From: Nitrospira sp.
Lineage (GTDB): Bacteria > Nitrospirota > Thermodesulfovibrionia > Thermodesulfovibrionales > SM23-35
Assembly (NCBI GenBank): GCA_016873615.1
Contig: VGWX01000019.1
Coordinates: 1-35,726 of the forward strand
Length of the DNA stretch: 35,726 bases
Reading direction: 5' to 3'
Position numbers and translations under genes: made by a program. The notes beneath the pieces were generated by a model. That model saw only the letters and a list, made by a program, of their open reading frames with translations. It did no database searches and was not told where the DNA came from. This document shows, piece after piece, positions 8,166 through 16,207 of the stretch. Positions within the stretch are counted from its first letter, which is position 1. Each line of letters begins with the position of its first letter.

Positions 8166-8588
8166 GTGTTTAAGATCGCTGTGGTTGACGGTCAGGGAGG
8201 CGGCATAGGAAGCTTGATTGTTAAGAGGCTTCGGGATGAATTCGGAGATAAAATCGAGATCCTTGCCCTCGGCACAAATGCTGCAGCAACATCTGCCATG
8301 ATGAAATCAAGGGCTAATAAAGGCGCTACAGGAGAAAATGCAATTGTCTGGAATTCGAACAAGGTCAGAATGATCATAGGGTCTCTCAGTATTGTTCTTC
8401 CGAATGCAATGCTCGGAGAACTGACTCCGAAAATGGCGGATGCAATACTGTCATCCGAAGCAAAAAAAACTCTTCTGCCCCTTAACCAGGAAGGCATTGA
8501 CATTACAGGGATAGAAAAAGAGCCCCTTCCGCATATGATAGAGAAGATCATTGAGAATGTCAGGCAGGAGATAGGAAAGGAGAAGTAA
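8166..8588 (+). CDS. DUF3842 family protein, leaderless GTG start
   Basis: 140 residues from GTG at 8166, which gives the family's usual N-terminus (M)FKIAVVDGQGGGIG, a Rossmann-like glycine-rich loop. Further hallmarks are ALGTNAAATSAMMKS, GATGENAIVWNS, the GSLSIVLPNAMLGE segment and PKMADAI. The longer frame starting at TTG 8130 is rejected because that TTG is a promoter -35 element. The biochemical role is unknown. It is followed directly by cooT, whose ribosome-binding site lies in its 3' end. A link to nickel or CO/acetyl-CoA metabolism is an inference from that adjacency. Confidence 0.85.
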   Translation: MFKIAVVDGQGGGIGSLIVKRLRDEFGDKIEILALGTNAAATSAMMKSRANKGATGENAIVWNSNKVRMIIGSLSIVLPNAMLGELTPKMADAILSSEAKKTLLPLNQEGIDITGIEKEPLPHMIEKIIENVRQEIGKEK

Positions 8589-8589
8589 T

Positions 8590-8778
8590 ATGTGTGAAGC
8601 AAACGCCTATATTTATGAGAACGGGAAAGAAAATCTCTATCTGGAAAGCGTTGATATTATGAGGCCGGAAGAGGGAAAGATATACCTCAGAAACCTTTTC
8701 GGAGAACAGAAAATCTTTGATGGAGAGATAAAGGAGATTTCCCTCTTACATCACAAAATAGTCCTTACAAAGAGATAA
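8590..8778 (+). CDS. cooT: CooT family nickel-binding protein
   Basis: 62 residues, the family's usual length, beginning MCEANAYIYENG. Cys2, the nickel-binding residue shown for Rhodospirillum rubrum CooT, is present. The rest follows the family pattern: VDIMRPEEGKIYLRNLFGEQK and a C-terminal EISLLHHKIVL. It is a small cytosolic protein thought to supply nickel, classically for carbon monoxide dehydrogenase. Here it is coupled to the DUF3842 gene (1 nt after its stop) rather than to a CODH gene. Confidence 0.88.
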   Translation: MCEANAYIYENGKENLYLESVDIMRPEEGKIYLRNLFGEQKIFDGEIKEISLLHHKIVLTKR

Positions 8779-8805
8779 TATTTTAAAGGATGCTCAACTC
8801 AGTTT

Positions 8806-9057
8806 TTATTTTTTGGACGCCTTCTTTTTAGCTGCAGGTTTTTTCTTTGCAACAACCTTCTTTGCCAATACCTTTTTGGCCGCTTTCTTTGCTGTCTTCT
8901 TTTTGGGCCTGGCAGGTTTCTTTCCTTCGGAAGAAATCTCGGTTACTTTTATCCCGCAGCAATAAATAGGACTCAACTGACTTTCTCCGGATGGTGTAAC
9001 AATGATTTCAGAACCGCACTGCTCGCATTCATAGGTGATTATTCTTGCGTTTAGCAT
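8806..9057 (-). CDS. Desulforedoxin-like Cys4 knuckle with histone H1-like Lys/Ala tail
   Basis: 83 residues. Residues 9-38 show YECEQCGSEI...YCCGIKV, with C11, C14, C33 and C34 spaced like desulforedoxin and the N-terminal domain of desulfoferrodoxin, which bind iron (or zinc) through four cysteines. From about residue 46 the protein is almost only Lys, Ala, Pro and Val (KKTAKKAAKK, AKKKPAAKKK), like bacterial histone H1/AlgP-type tails that bind DNA nonspecifically. The ATG has a good AAAGGAGG site. The gene stands alone, convergent to cooT and divergent from the next gene. A metal- or redox-sensitive DNA-binding role is a guess. Confidence 0.75.
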   Translation of the reverse strand: MLNARIITYECEQCGSEIIVTPSGESQLSPIYCCGIKVTEISSEGKKPARPKKKTAKKAAKKVLAKKVVAKKKPAAKKKASKK

Positions 9058-9152
9058 AATAGGGCCTCCTTTGTTTTATCTTGATAATATAGTATATTAC
9101 TTTAAAGCATGGAATAAAAGACGCAGTCAGATTATTTAAAAAGGTGACTTTA

Positions 9153-9833
9153 ATGTTTCATCTTAATACAAAAAACATAACTGAATGTACGCGATGCGGC
9201 AACTGTTGTCTGAAAGGAGGGCCGGCCCTGCACCATGAAGATAAAAAAATACTCCTTGCCGGTTGCGCAGGCCATCAGCATTTAGTGACTATACGGAAAG
9301 GGGAAATGGCTTTTAACCCTCTCAGAAACATACTCGAACCTGTTAAAAAAGAACTGATTAAGGTAAAGGGAAAAGGCGATGACTGGACATGTTATTTTTA
9401 TGACGAAAAAGAGTCATCATGCAATATTTATGAGAACCGTTTCCTGGAATGCTGGCTCTTAAAATGCTGGGATACATCTGAAATAATATCACTCATAGGA
9501 AAAAACACTATTGCCCGCGCAGATATTATTAATCCCGGCGACCCTATTATGAAGGTTATTGAAGAACATGAACAGGCATGTCCTTTTAACGAAATAAACG
9601 CTCTGGTATCCGGCCTGTATTCAGGAAAAGAGAAATCAAAAATTCTCTCTCAGCTGTCTGAGTTTGTTCGAAATGATTTTGCTATTCGATCTTATGCTGT
9701 GGCTGAGTTAGGACTAATGGAAGAGTTTGAAATGTTTATTTTCGGACGTCCATTGTATAAGGGCCTTAATGACCGCGGGTTGAATGTCCGTATAATAGAC
9801 AATGATATTCATGTGGAGTGCAGGCCTTCCTGA
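9153..9833 (+). CDS. YkgJ-family cysteine-cluster protein
   Basis: About 226 residues from ATG 9153, which has AAGGTG 6 nt upstream; a GTG at 9144 lies within that site and is not preferred. The N-terminus carries CTRCGNCCLKGGP, followed by CYFYDEKESSCNIYENRFLEC and LLKCWD, the two clusters of the YkgJ zinc/iron-chelating domain. The C-terminal half (about 130-226) is helical and not recognised. The function of the family is not well defined; metal binding is likely. It is the first of two same-strand genes, separated from the next by a short hairpin repeat. Confidence 0.8.
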   Translation: MFHLNTKNITECTRCGNCCLKGGPALHHEDKKILLAGCAGHQHLVTIRKGEMAFNPLRNILEPVKKELIKVKGKGDDWTCYFYDEKESSCNIYENRFLECWLLKCWDTSEIISLIGKNTIARADIINPGDPIMKVIEEHEQACPFNEINALVSGLYSGKEKSKILSQLSEFVRNDFAIRSYAVAELGLMEEFEMFIFGRPLYKGLNDRGLNVRIIDNDIHVECRPS

Positions 9834-9839
9834 GATAAT

Positions 9840-9871
9840 TAAAGAATTCCTCGCTGCTCTGCTGAGGGGTC
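9840..9871. repeat. TTCCTCG hairpin repeat, copy 1
   Basis: AAAGAATTCCTCGCTGCTCTGCTGAGGGGT reads as a short stem around GCTGCTCTGCTG. It is almost identical to 16801-16832 and shares the TTCCTCG...GGAGT/GGGGT frame with 18482-18505. Confidence 0.6.
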
Positions 9872-9901
9872 AGGTAAAATAAGAATTTGCAAGGAGGAAA
9901 G

Positions 9902-10489
9902 ATGGGGAAAGTAAAGAGCGCTCTTGAAATTGCCATGGAAAAGGCAGACGAGATCGGTGGTTTATCTCAGGAAGAAAAAGAAAAAATAAAAGATGAGGAG
10001 AAGGCGCTCTCCATATTAAAAGAGTTTTATCATGGGAAATTAGATTCGAATGGTCTCTGGCAGCAGTTAAGAGGGACTAAGCCTTCTCTGTTGCATATGG
10101 CTCAAATAAACCTGATCGAAACATTGAGTCTGGGAAGTTTACCGGAGGAACTGCAGACAAAAAGGCAGGGAATTTTAGCGGTCGAAACACTCAAGGAAAG
10201 CCCGCGTACGTCAGTTATTGAGCCGGTACTGCACGAGATCGAGGGCCTGCAGAGGGAATACGAAGAAATGAAGGCAAAGGTCAGAGAAGATTTAAAGAAG
10301 CAGATAGAAATGCATCCGCAGTTGAGGATGCAGCCTGTGAGGACCCCGGATGGAAAGACGGTCATGCAAATGAGCGTATCAGTTGATGAAGCTGTAAAGG
10401 CCCGGTTAGCCGAATACCTATCAAAACATGAAGAAGAGTACAGCCGGGAATTTATGAAAATGCTAGAAGAGTTGAAGAAGTACGTTTAA
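9902..10489 (+). CDS. Hypothetical helical protein
   Basis: 195 residues from ATG 9902, chosen because AAGGAGG ends 4 nt upstream; an upstream TTG at 9887 precedes that site. It is charged, cytosolic and mainly helical (LSQEEKEKIKDEEKALSILKEFYHGKLD near the start, a coiled-coil-like stretch at about 115-140, an amphipathic Glu/Lys-rich end). There are no cysteines, signal peptide or catalytic motif. I do not recognise the family. The C-terminus is convergent with a histidine kinase gene, 13 nt apart. Confidence 0.7.
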   Translation: MGKVKSALEIAMEKADEIGGLSQEEKEKIKDEEKALSILKEFYHGKLDSNGLWQQLRGTKPSLLHMAQINLIETLSLGSLPEELQTKRQGILAVETLKESPRTSVIEPVLHEIEGLQREYEEMKAKVREDLKKQIEMHPQLRMQPVRTPDGKTVMQMSVSVDEAVKARLAEYLSKHEEEYSREFMKMLEELKKYV

Positions 10490-10502
10490 TTGCAGCTTTG
10501 CA

Positions 10503-12845
10503 TTATGTGTCCAGAACCTCTCTGATTTTTGCCAGAAAGTCTCCGGGTGAAATAGGTTTTGAGATAAATTCCATTCCTTCTTCCATGATCCCCTTTTTAT
10601 GAATGATATCTGCGCTGTAGCCGCTTACAAAAACAACCCTGATATTCGGCTTTTCCTTCTTTATCTCATCATACACTTCTTTGCCGTTTTTCTTCGGCAT
10701 GACAACATCAAGGATAAGAAGATGAAGCCTGTCCTTGTGCTGATTGAAAATCCTTATTGAATCTTCACCATCTTCAGCCTCGATAATCTCATACCCTGCC
10801 TTCTCAAGTATCTCTTTCATGAGACTTCTGACATGTAGGTCATCTTCACAGATGAGGATTGTTTCAGTCCCTGTTTTTTCCGGAGGATAGACTTCAGGCT
10901 GTTTATCTTCAGCTTTTGATTCGATCAATGGTAAATATAATTTGAAAGTTGCCCCTCTGCCGGGCTCGCTGTATAAATTGATATATCCATTATGCTGCTT
11001 GATTATCCCATAAACCATTGCAAGCCCAAGGCCTGTCCCTTTTCCAACATCCTTGGTGGTGAAGAATGGTTCAAATATCCTCTTTTTTGTATTTTCGTCA
11101 ATGCCTGTCCCGGTATCTTCAAATGACAGGACCGCATAAGGACCGGGTTTGCCATAACCATGGGCGCTTATAAACTCGTTGTCCAGTTGAATATAGTCTG
11201 TGCTGATGATTAAATTTCCTCCCTTAGGCATTGCATCACGCGCATTTGTGGCGAGGTTCATTAACACCTGATCTATTTGGGCGCTGTCTGCCATAGTGTT
11301 TAATTCCTTATCCGAAAGGACTGTTGAAAGCTCTATATCCTCACCAATGATCCTGGATAACAGTTTATGCATTTCTTTGATTAATTTATTCAGGTCGACG
11401 GGCCTGGGATTTATGATCTGTTTTCTGCTGAAGGTAAGGAGGTCATTGGTAAGGGTAGCGGCTCTTTCTGCTGCGCTAAGAATCTGCGTTATATATGAAG
11501 TAAGGCGGGCGTCGGCGCTTATCTCTGATTTTAAGAGGTTCCCGTAGCCTATGACTGCTGTGAGCAGGTTGTTGAAGTCATGCGCAATACCTCCTGCGAG
11601 CTGCCCAATAGCTTCCATTTTCTGCGCCTGCAGAAGCTGTGCTTCAAGCTTGCCCCGATCTTCTTCAGCCCGTTTACGCTCGGTGATGTCTTCCATGACA
11701 CCATCTATCCATTTTATCCCGCCATTTTCTGAGTACTGCACCTTAGCGGTGACAGAACAGAATATAGGGGTTCGGTCTTTCTTCTGAAGTTTAAGCTCTT
11801 CATCTTTGACGTAACCATCTTTATGGATTTTTTCGATAAATCGCTTCCTTTCAACCGGGTTTTGGTAGAGATCAGATGGATGAATTTTCATGATTTCATC
11901 AACAGATTCATAACCGAAAATTTTAGACATGGCAGGGTTCGCCTGTAAAAAACATCCATGATCTCCGGCTGTACTCCTGTATACGCCTATGTTCAGATTC
12001 TCAATAAGCGACCGGTATTTCTCCTCTGATTCTATCAGGGCATTCTCTGCCGTCTTCCGGGCAGAAATATCTTCATATATAACCACAATTTTTTTCTTCT
12101 CCAGCTTCTTTCCGGTTACAGAAGCGCTCACCCGGCATAAAATATCGCTGCCGTCTTTGTGACGGCATGTAAACTCTTCAGTATGGGTTCGCTGTGTCTC
12201 AAGGACAGGATAAAAACATCTGCCGATTTCCTCATATTCTTTATCAGACCTGTATAGCACTCTTGTGCTTTTATCTATTAATTCTTCCGGCGTCCAGCCA
12301 AAAACAGATTTGACCGCTTCGTTTGCAAAGATGATTTTGCGTTCACGCAACCCAATAACTGCGTGGGGTATTGCACTAAGGATAGAGAACTCCAGCGCTT
12401 CTATTTCCCTGAGAGATTCTTCTGCTATTTTTTGTTCGTTCAGAGCCCTGGATATGCTCTCTATCATTTCGTTTGTTACCTTTTTGAGAGACTCCAGAAG
12501 TTCTACGCTTGAATTTCCGGATACCCGTGCATTCAGGTCGCCACTTGATACTTTAAGCAAGACATCAAAGTGTTCGGCAATGACCATGGCAAACTCATGT
12601 GATTGATCAACGATTTCCCCTATATTTTCAGCGGTCAGATTGATCATATGTTTCAGCTGCGAAATTAATTCAACACTGGAAGTTTCATCGATCCGTATAT
12701 AAGGGTCACCTGCGGAAATCTTCTTTAAAGCTTCGAAGACCTCGGAAATGCCGAGAGCCATCTCCATGTATATGTTTTTCAGTTCCTTGTCATTTCTCCC
12801 GGCAAAATGACTGTTTTTTATCTTCTCTGTTTTATTTTCTTCCAT
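10503..12845 (-). CDS. Soluble hybrid histidine kinase: HAMP-HAMP-PAS-PAS-HisKA-HATPase-REC
   Basis: 780 residues with no transmembrane segment. Two HAMP-like repeats (about 30-80 and 85-135; ISAGDPYIRIDETSSVEL and VSSGDLNARVSGNSSVEL) precede two PAS domains (about 150-275 and 280-400). HisKA follows with GGIAHDFNNLL (phospho-His near 420), then an HATPase domain with NLATNARDAMPKGG, DTGTGID and GKGTGLGLAMVYG, and a C-terminal receiver with LLILDVVMPKKNG and FISKPI. The kinase core is complete. Tandem HAMPs without a membrane anchor suggest an intracellular sensor in which HAMP stacks relay a PAS signal. No cognate regulator is adjacent. Confidence 0.93.
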   Translation of the reverse strand: MEENKTEKIKNSHFAGRNDKELKNIYMEMALGISEVFEALKKISAGDPYIRIDETSSVELISQLKHMINLTAENIGEIVDQSHEFAMVIAEHFDVLLKVSSGDLNARVSGNSSVELLESLKKVTNEMIESISRALNEQKIAEESLREIEALEFSILSAIPHAVIGLRERKIIFANEAVKSVFGWTPEELIDKSTRVLYRSDKEYEEIGRCFYPVLETQRTHTEEFTCRHKDGSDILCRVSASVTGKKLEKKKIVVIYEDISARKTAENALIESEEKYRSLIENLNIGVYRSTAGDHGCFLQANPAMSKIFGYESVDEIMKIHPSDLYQNPVERKRFIEKIHKDGYVKDEELKLQKKDRTPIFCSVTAKVQYSENGGIKWIDGVMEDITERKRAEEDRGKLEAQLLQAQKMEAIGQLAGGIAHDFNNLLTAVIGYGNLLKSEISADARLTSYITQILSAAERAATLTNDLLTFSRKQIINPRPVDLNKLIKEMHKLLSRIIGEDIELSTVLSDKELNTMADSAQIDQVLMNLATNARDAMPKGGNLIISTDYIQLDNEFISAHGYGKPGPYAVLSFEDTGTGIDENTKKRIFEPFFTTKDVGKGTGLGLAMVYGIIKQHNGYINLYSEPGRGATFKLYLPLIESKAEDKQPEVYPPEKTGTETILICEDDLHVRSLMKEILEKAGYEIIEAEDGEDSIRIFNQHKDRLHLLILDVVMPKKNGKEVYDEIKKEKPNIRVVFVSGYSADIIHKKGIMEEGMEFISKPISPGDFLAKIREVLDT

Positions 12846-12993
12846 TGCGTAAATTTCATTCCTTTTTATTGAGCTTGATAAAATATATTATCTACTGCAA
12901 CAGAAGTCTAGGTCAACTCTTTTAACTTCTATGTTAAGACCATATATCCATAAATTTACAAAAATCTCCTGTTTTGATGTAAAATCATTTGAA

Positions 12994-13587
12994 ATGAAAA
13001 CATTTGAAGATGTTGTTGAATTTCATGGCCATTCATGCCCAGGGCTTGCATTGGGATACAGGGCCTCTGTGTTTGCTCTAAAACAACTTGGGGACAGGGC
13101 GGCGGATGAGGAACTGGTGGCAATTGTTGAGAATAATTCGTGTGCTGTTGATGCTGTTCAGGTTGTAACAGGCTGTACATTCGGAAAGGGCAATCTTATT
13201 TTCAGGGATTACGGGAAGCAGGTATATACGTTTATAAAGAGACCTTCAGGCAAAGGGATAAGGATCTCTGTTGACTGGAAATCTCCTGCGGAGACGAAAG
13301 AAGAGAAACGCATGTGGGAGCGATACATGAATGGCGATCAAACCGAAGAGGTTTTGAAAACGGTTCATAGCAGAAAATCAAAAAAAATTGACATAATAAT
13401 GAAATTAGGAGACGATGAACTTTTCAGAGTCAAATGGGATAAAATGGAGCTGCCTGATGAAGCAAGTATATATAAAAGTCTGACATGTGCCATATGTGGT
13501 GAAAAGATGATGGAGCCAAGGGCACGGGTAAAAGACGGGGAGATAGTCTGCATCCCGTGTTTTGGGGAGGATCTTGAGAAGATATAA
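12994..13587 (+). CDS. fmdE: FmdE family protein with C-terminal zinc finger
   Basis: 197 residues from ATG 12994 (MKTFEDVVEFHGHSCPG), the usual start of the family; an ATG at 12931 in the same frame would add 21 residues unlike the family. The FmdE domain has FHGHSCPGLALG, a conserved Cys in VENNSCAVDAVQ, and GCTFGKGNL. The C-terminus carries a treble-clef pair CAICGEKMMEPRARVKDGEIVCIPC. The family is named after the formylmethanofuran dehydrogenase operon of methanogens, but its members are widespread in anaerobes and the exact role is unsettled. The last codons form one side of the outer stem of the structured element at 13576-13687. Confidence 0.85.
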   Translation: MKTFEDVVEFHGHSCPGLALGYRASVFALKQLGDRAADEELVAIVENNSCAVDAVQVVTGCTFGKGNLIFRDYGKQVYTFIKRPSGKGIRISVDWKSPAETKEEKRMWERYMNGDQTEEVLKTVHSRKSKKIDIIMKLGDDELFRVKWDKMELPDEASIYKSLTCAICGEKMMEPRARVKDGEIVCIPCFGEDLEKI

Positions 13588-13687
13588 CCTTTTCACATCA
13601 TTCTCGGTCGTTCCGACCTTCGAGGGAAATTCTGTCTTCATTAAGATTCAGACAGAATTTAAATCCGCTCAAAGGCCATATCTTCTC
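13576..13687. other. Structured intergenic element, copy 1 (possible RNA)
   Basis: The outer stem GAGAAGATAT/ATATCTTCTC (13576-13585 with 13678-13687) continues after a 2-nt mismatch as CCTTT/AAAGG. Inside are TCATTCTCGGTCGTTCC...CGAGG (13598-13625), an inner stem AAATTCTGTCT/AGACAGAATTT, and AATCCGCTC (13662-13670). The internal core and the AATCCGCTC motif recur at 32370-32483, where the stems have different but again complementary sequences. Confidence 0.6.
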
Positions 13688-13711
13688 ATATAATTAAAAA
13701 TGGAGTTTATG

Positions 13712-14590
13712 ATGAAAGACATTATTACAAAGGCCGAGATTCTTATAGAAGCACTTCCATATATCAGGAATTTTTACGGGAAATCTTTTGTTATAAAATA
13801 CGGCGGCGCAGCCCAGGTGAAGGAAGAGCTCAAGGAGTCTTTTGCCAAGGATATTGCTCTGCTTAACTTTATAGGCATTAAGACTACCATAGTCCATGGC
13901 GGGGGTCCCAAGATTTCTGCCACAATGGAGAAAATGGGCAAGAAACCAAAATTTGTTCAGGGGCAGCGTGTTACTGATCAGGAGACAATGGATATTGTAG
14001 AGATGGTCCTCGGAGGTCTCGTCAACAAGGAGATAGTATCTCTCATTAATAACCACGGAGGAAAGGCAGTCGGTCTGAGCGGCAAAGACGGAGGACTTAT
14101 TAAGGCGAAAAAGAAACTGATAAAAAAATCATCTGCAAAAGGCGTTGATGAGATTATAGATATTGGTCTTGTGGGTGAGGTAACCCGGATCGATCCGCAT
14201 ATAATAATCAGTCTCGAAAAAGAAGGTTTTGTCCCTGTTATATCACCGGTTGGTGTTGGACCAAAGGGTGAGACACTGAACATTAATGCAGATTACGTTG
14301 CCGCATCTGTTGCATCTGCGCTTCAGGCGGAAAAACTTATACTCCTGACAGATGTCCCCGGGATCATTGACAAAAAAGACAGAATAATTTCGACCCTGAA
14401 GAAGCAGCAGATAAAAAAACTCGTTGATGACGGGACAATTTCAGGCGGTATGCTCCCAAAAGTCCAGGCATGTATAAAGGCGATAGAGGGAGGCGTCTCC
14501 AAAACGCATATTATTGACGGGAGAGTCGCGCACTGCATGCTTCTTGAAATATTTACAAAAGAGGGAATTGGCACAGAAATTCAGGCATAA
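13712..14590 (+). CDS. argB: Acetylglutamate kinase
   Basis: 292 residues from ATG 13712 (MKDIITKAEILIEALPYI), preferred because GGAG lies 6 nt upstream; ATGs at 13700 and 13709 are alternatives. Amino-acid kinase fold with KYGGAAQ (catalytic Lys), VHGGGPKIS, and NINADYVA plus SGGMLPKVQAC near the C-terminus. It phosphorylates N-acetylglutamate in arginine synthesis. No other arg gene is in the window. mtgA starts inside its 3' end. Confidence 0.95.
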   Translation: MKDIITKAEILIEALPYIRNFYGKSFVIKYGGAAQVKEELKESFAKDIALLNFIGIKTTIVHGGGPKISATMEKMGKKPKFVQGQRVTDQETMDIVEMVLGGLVNKEIVSLINNHGGKAVGLSGKDGGLIKAKKKLIKKSSAKGVDEIIDIGLVGEVTRIDPHIIISLEKEGFVPVISPVGVGPKGETLNINADYVAASVASALQAEKLILLTDVPGIIDKKDRIISTLKKQQIKKLVDDGTISGGMLPKVQACIKAIEGGVSKTHIIDGRVAHCMLLEIFTKEGIGTEIQA

Positions 14591-15392
14591 AAAACTTTTT
14601 ACACTTTTTCTCATTTTCTCTGCAGGGATCATCCTTTACTTTGTATTGTTCCCGGATGTTGGGAGGCTGAAAAAAGAAAACCCCCGAAAGACTTCTTTTA
14701 TGGAATATCGTGAAAGAGAGTGGCAGCGTGAGGGTAAGAAATACAGGATTCAGCAGAAATGGATTCCCCTTTCCCGGATATCTCCATATCTTATTAAGGC
14801 TGTTCTTATTGCTGAAGATGACAAATTCTGGAGCCATGAGGGGTTTGACTACGAAGCAATTCAGAAGGCGATTGAAAAGGATATCAAAGCGAAAAAGTTC
14901 AAGTTAGGCGGCAGCACTATCAGCCAGCAGCTTGCAAAGAACCTGTACCTTTCTCCGTCAAAAAACCCGATACGGAAAATAAGAGAGGCGATCATTACAT
15001 GGAAGATGGAAAGGGCATTGACCAAAAAACGTATTCTTGAACTCTATTTAAATGTTGCTGAATGGGGCGACAAGGGGATTTTTGGCATTGAAGCCGCGTC
15101 AGGACATTATTTTAATAAAGCTGCGTCTGAACTTTCTGCTGAAGAGGCTGCAAGGCTTGCGTCAATACTTCCAAACCCGAGGAAATACAACCCTCTCGGA
15201 GAAAGCAGATATGTAACGCAGAGGTCTAACCTTATTTACAGCATAATGGTCAGGAGAGGTATCGTTGTGCCTGAATATGAGGACGTCATAGGAGAAGAAA
15301 AGGGAAGCGACATAACACCTGGAATCAAGTCCCCTCCGGAATCACCGATAGAGACACATGCAGAAGTTCCAGGTACAAAACAGAACAAATAG
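14568..15392 (+). CDS. mtgA: Monofunctional biosynthetic peptidoglycan transglycosylase
   Basis: About 274 residues from TTG 14568, preceded by AGAGGG. The frame stays open upstream to a TTG at 14514 but that would overlap argB by 77 nt. One N-terminal membrane helix (LFTLFLIFSAGIILYFVLF) is followed by a GT51 domain with the catalytic EDDKFWSHEGFDY and GGSTISQQLAKNLYLS, then ALTKKRILELYLNVAEWG. It polymerises lipid II into glycan strands at the periplasmic face. There is no transpeptidase domain, and the tail is Pro/Glu-rich. It overlaps argB by 23 nt and is convergent with acpS. Confidence 0.92.
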   Translation: MAQKFRHKKLFTLFLIFSAGIILYFVLFPDVGRLKKENPRKTSFMEYREREWQREGKKYRIQQKWIPLSRISPYLIKAVLIAEDDKFWSHEGFDYEAIQKAIEKDIKAKKFKLGGSTISQQLAKNLYLSPSKNPIRKIREAIITWKMERALTKKRILELYLNVAEWGDKGIFGIEAASGHYFNKAASELSAEEAARLASILPNPRKYNPLGESRYVTQRSNLIYSIMVRRGIVVPEYEDVIGEEKGSDITPGIKSPPESPIETHAEVPGTKQNK

Positions 15393-15398
15393 AGTCTG

Positions 15399-15770
15399 TC
15401 ACTGCTCCAATATTACGCAGGCTACTCCATATTCATGCTCATGGCTTATGCTCAGGTGCGCTTTTTTAATGAAACTTATCTTGATAAAATATTCAAGTCT
15501 GCTGCTGAATTGTAAAAATGGTTTCCCCGAATCGCTGTTTATAACTTCAATATCGGTCAATGATACAGGGATACCGGAACCTATAGCCTTAATGAATGCT
15601 TCCTTTGCTGCAAAGCGCACTGCAAGCGACAGATAGGGAGTTCTCTTCCGGTAACAATACGATATCTCATTTTCAGTGAATACCCTTGCAAGAAACTTCT
15701 GTCCCCATTTCTCTACAACCTCTTTCATCCGATCTGTCCTGATAATATCTATGCCGATTCCGTAAATCAT
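15399..15770 (-). CDS. acpS: Holo-[acyl-carrier-protein] synthase
   Basis: 123 residues, the standard AcpS length. It starts MIYGIGIDIIRTDRM with the Mg-binding Asp in GIDI and has the second signature RFAAKEAFIKAIG. It transfers 4'-phosphopantetheine from CoA to apo-ACP. It stands alone on the minus strand, convergent with mtgA and divergent from the IHF gene. No Shine-Dalgarno is visible. Confidence 0.95.
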   Translation of the reverse strand: MIYGIGIDIIRTDRMKEVVEKWGQKFLARVFTENEISYCYRKRTPYLSLAVRFAAKEAFIKAIGSGIPVSLTDIEVINSDSGKPFLQFSSRLEYFIKISFIKKAHLSISHEHEYGVACVILEQ

Positions 15771-15870
15771 GTGAATAAAAGATTAACATATTGATGCGTA
15801 TCTTTACGATATTGCGAAGGTTTTTGACTTTTTTTATATGGTTGAGCTACTATATTCAACTAAATTCTTC

Positions 15871-15899
15871 TTGACAAGTATCTATGTCCTTAATATAAT
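15871..15899 (+). promoter_or_regulatory. Consensus sigma-70 promoter of the IHF/HU-merR genes
   Basis: TTGACA (15871-15876), a 17-nt spacer and TATAAT (15894-15899), matching the consensus at every position. It is followed by a short leader and GAGG 8 nt before the ATG at 15923. It probably also feeds merR and the tRNA. Confidence 0.85.
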
Positions 15900-15922
15900 T
15901 ATAAAAAATTGAGGTAGAGTTT

Positions 15923-16207
15923 ATGACAAAGGCAGATTTAGTAGAAAGAATATTTGAGAAGATAGGACTTTCAAAAAAAGAGGCGCAGGAAATAATCGAA
16001 ATCCTGTTTGATACCATGAGACAAACCTTTATAGAAGGCGAATCCGTCAAGATATCAGGGTTCGGTACGTTTAATGTAAGACAAAAGACTGCAAGGCGCG
16101 GAAGGAATCCTAAAACAGGTGATGACCTTGAGATAACCCCAAGAAGGGTTATTACGTTCAGGGCGAGTAACCAGGTTAAATCTTCAATGGAGAAACATGA
16201 TGTATAA
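15923..16207 (+). CDS. ihfA: IHF alpha/HU-type DNA-bending protein
   Basis: 94 residues. N-terminal dimerisation helices ([27 protein letters not shown]), the signature [23 protein letters not shown] (beta arm) and [10 protein letters not shown]. The arm and the RRVxTFR ending are closer to IHF-alpha than to HU. The neighbours agree: in many bacteria ihfA is followed by a MerR-type gene and tRNA-Pro, as here. The stop overlaps the merR start by about 10 nt. The distinction from HU is not certain. Confidence 0.88.
   Translation: MTKADLVERIFEKIGLSKKEAQEIIEILFDTMRQTFIEGESVKISGFGTFNVRQKTARRGRNPKTGDDLEITPRRVITFRASNQVKSSMEKHDV

Noticed and set aside
12931-12993. ATG 12931 as the fmdE start
   Set aside because: It adds 21 residues unlike the family and has no ribosome-binding site; MKTFEDVVEFHGHSCPG from 12994 is the usual start.
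13576-13687. Integron attC site or simple intrinsic terminator
   Set aside because: No attC core sites (GTTRRRY/RYYYAAC) at the ends and no U-tract; the conserved bases are internal rather than terminal.
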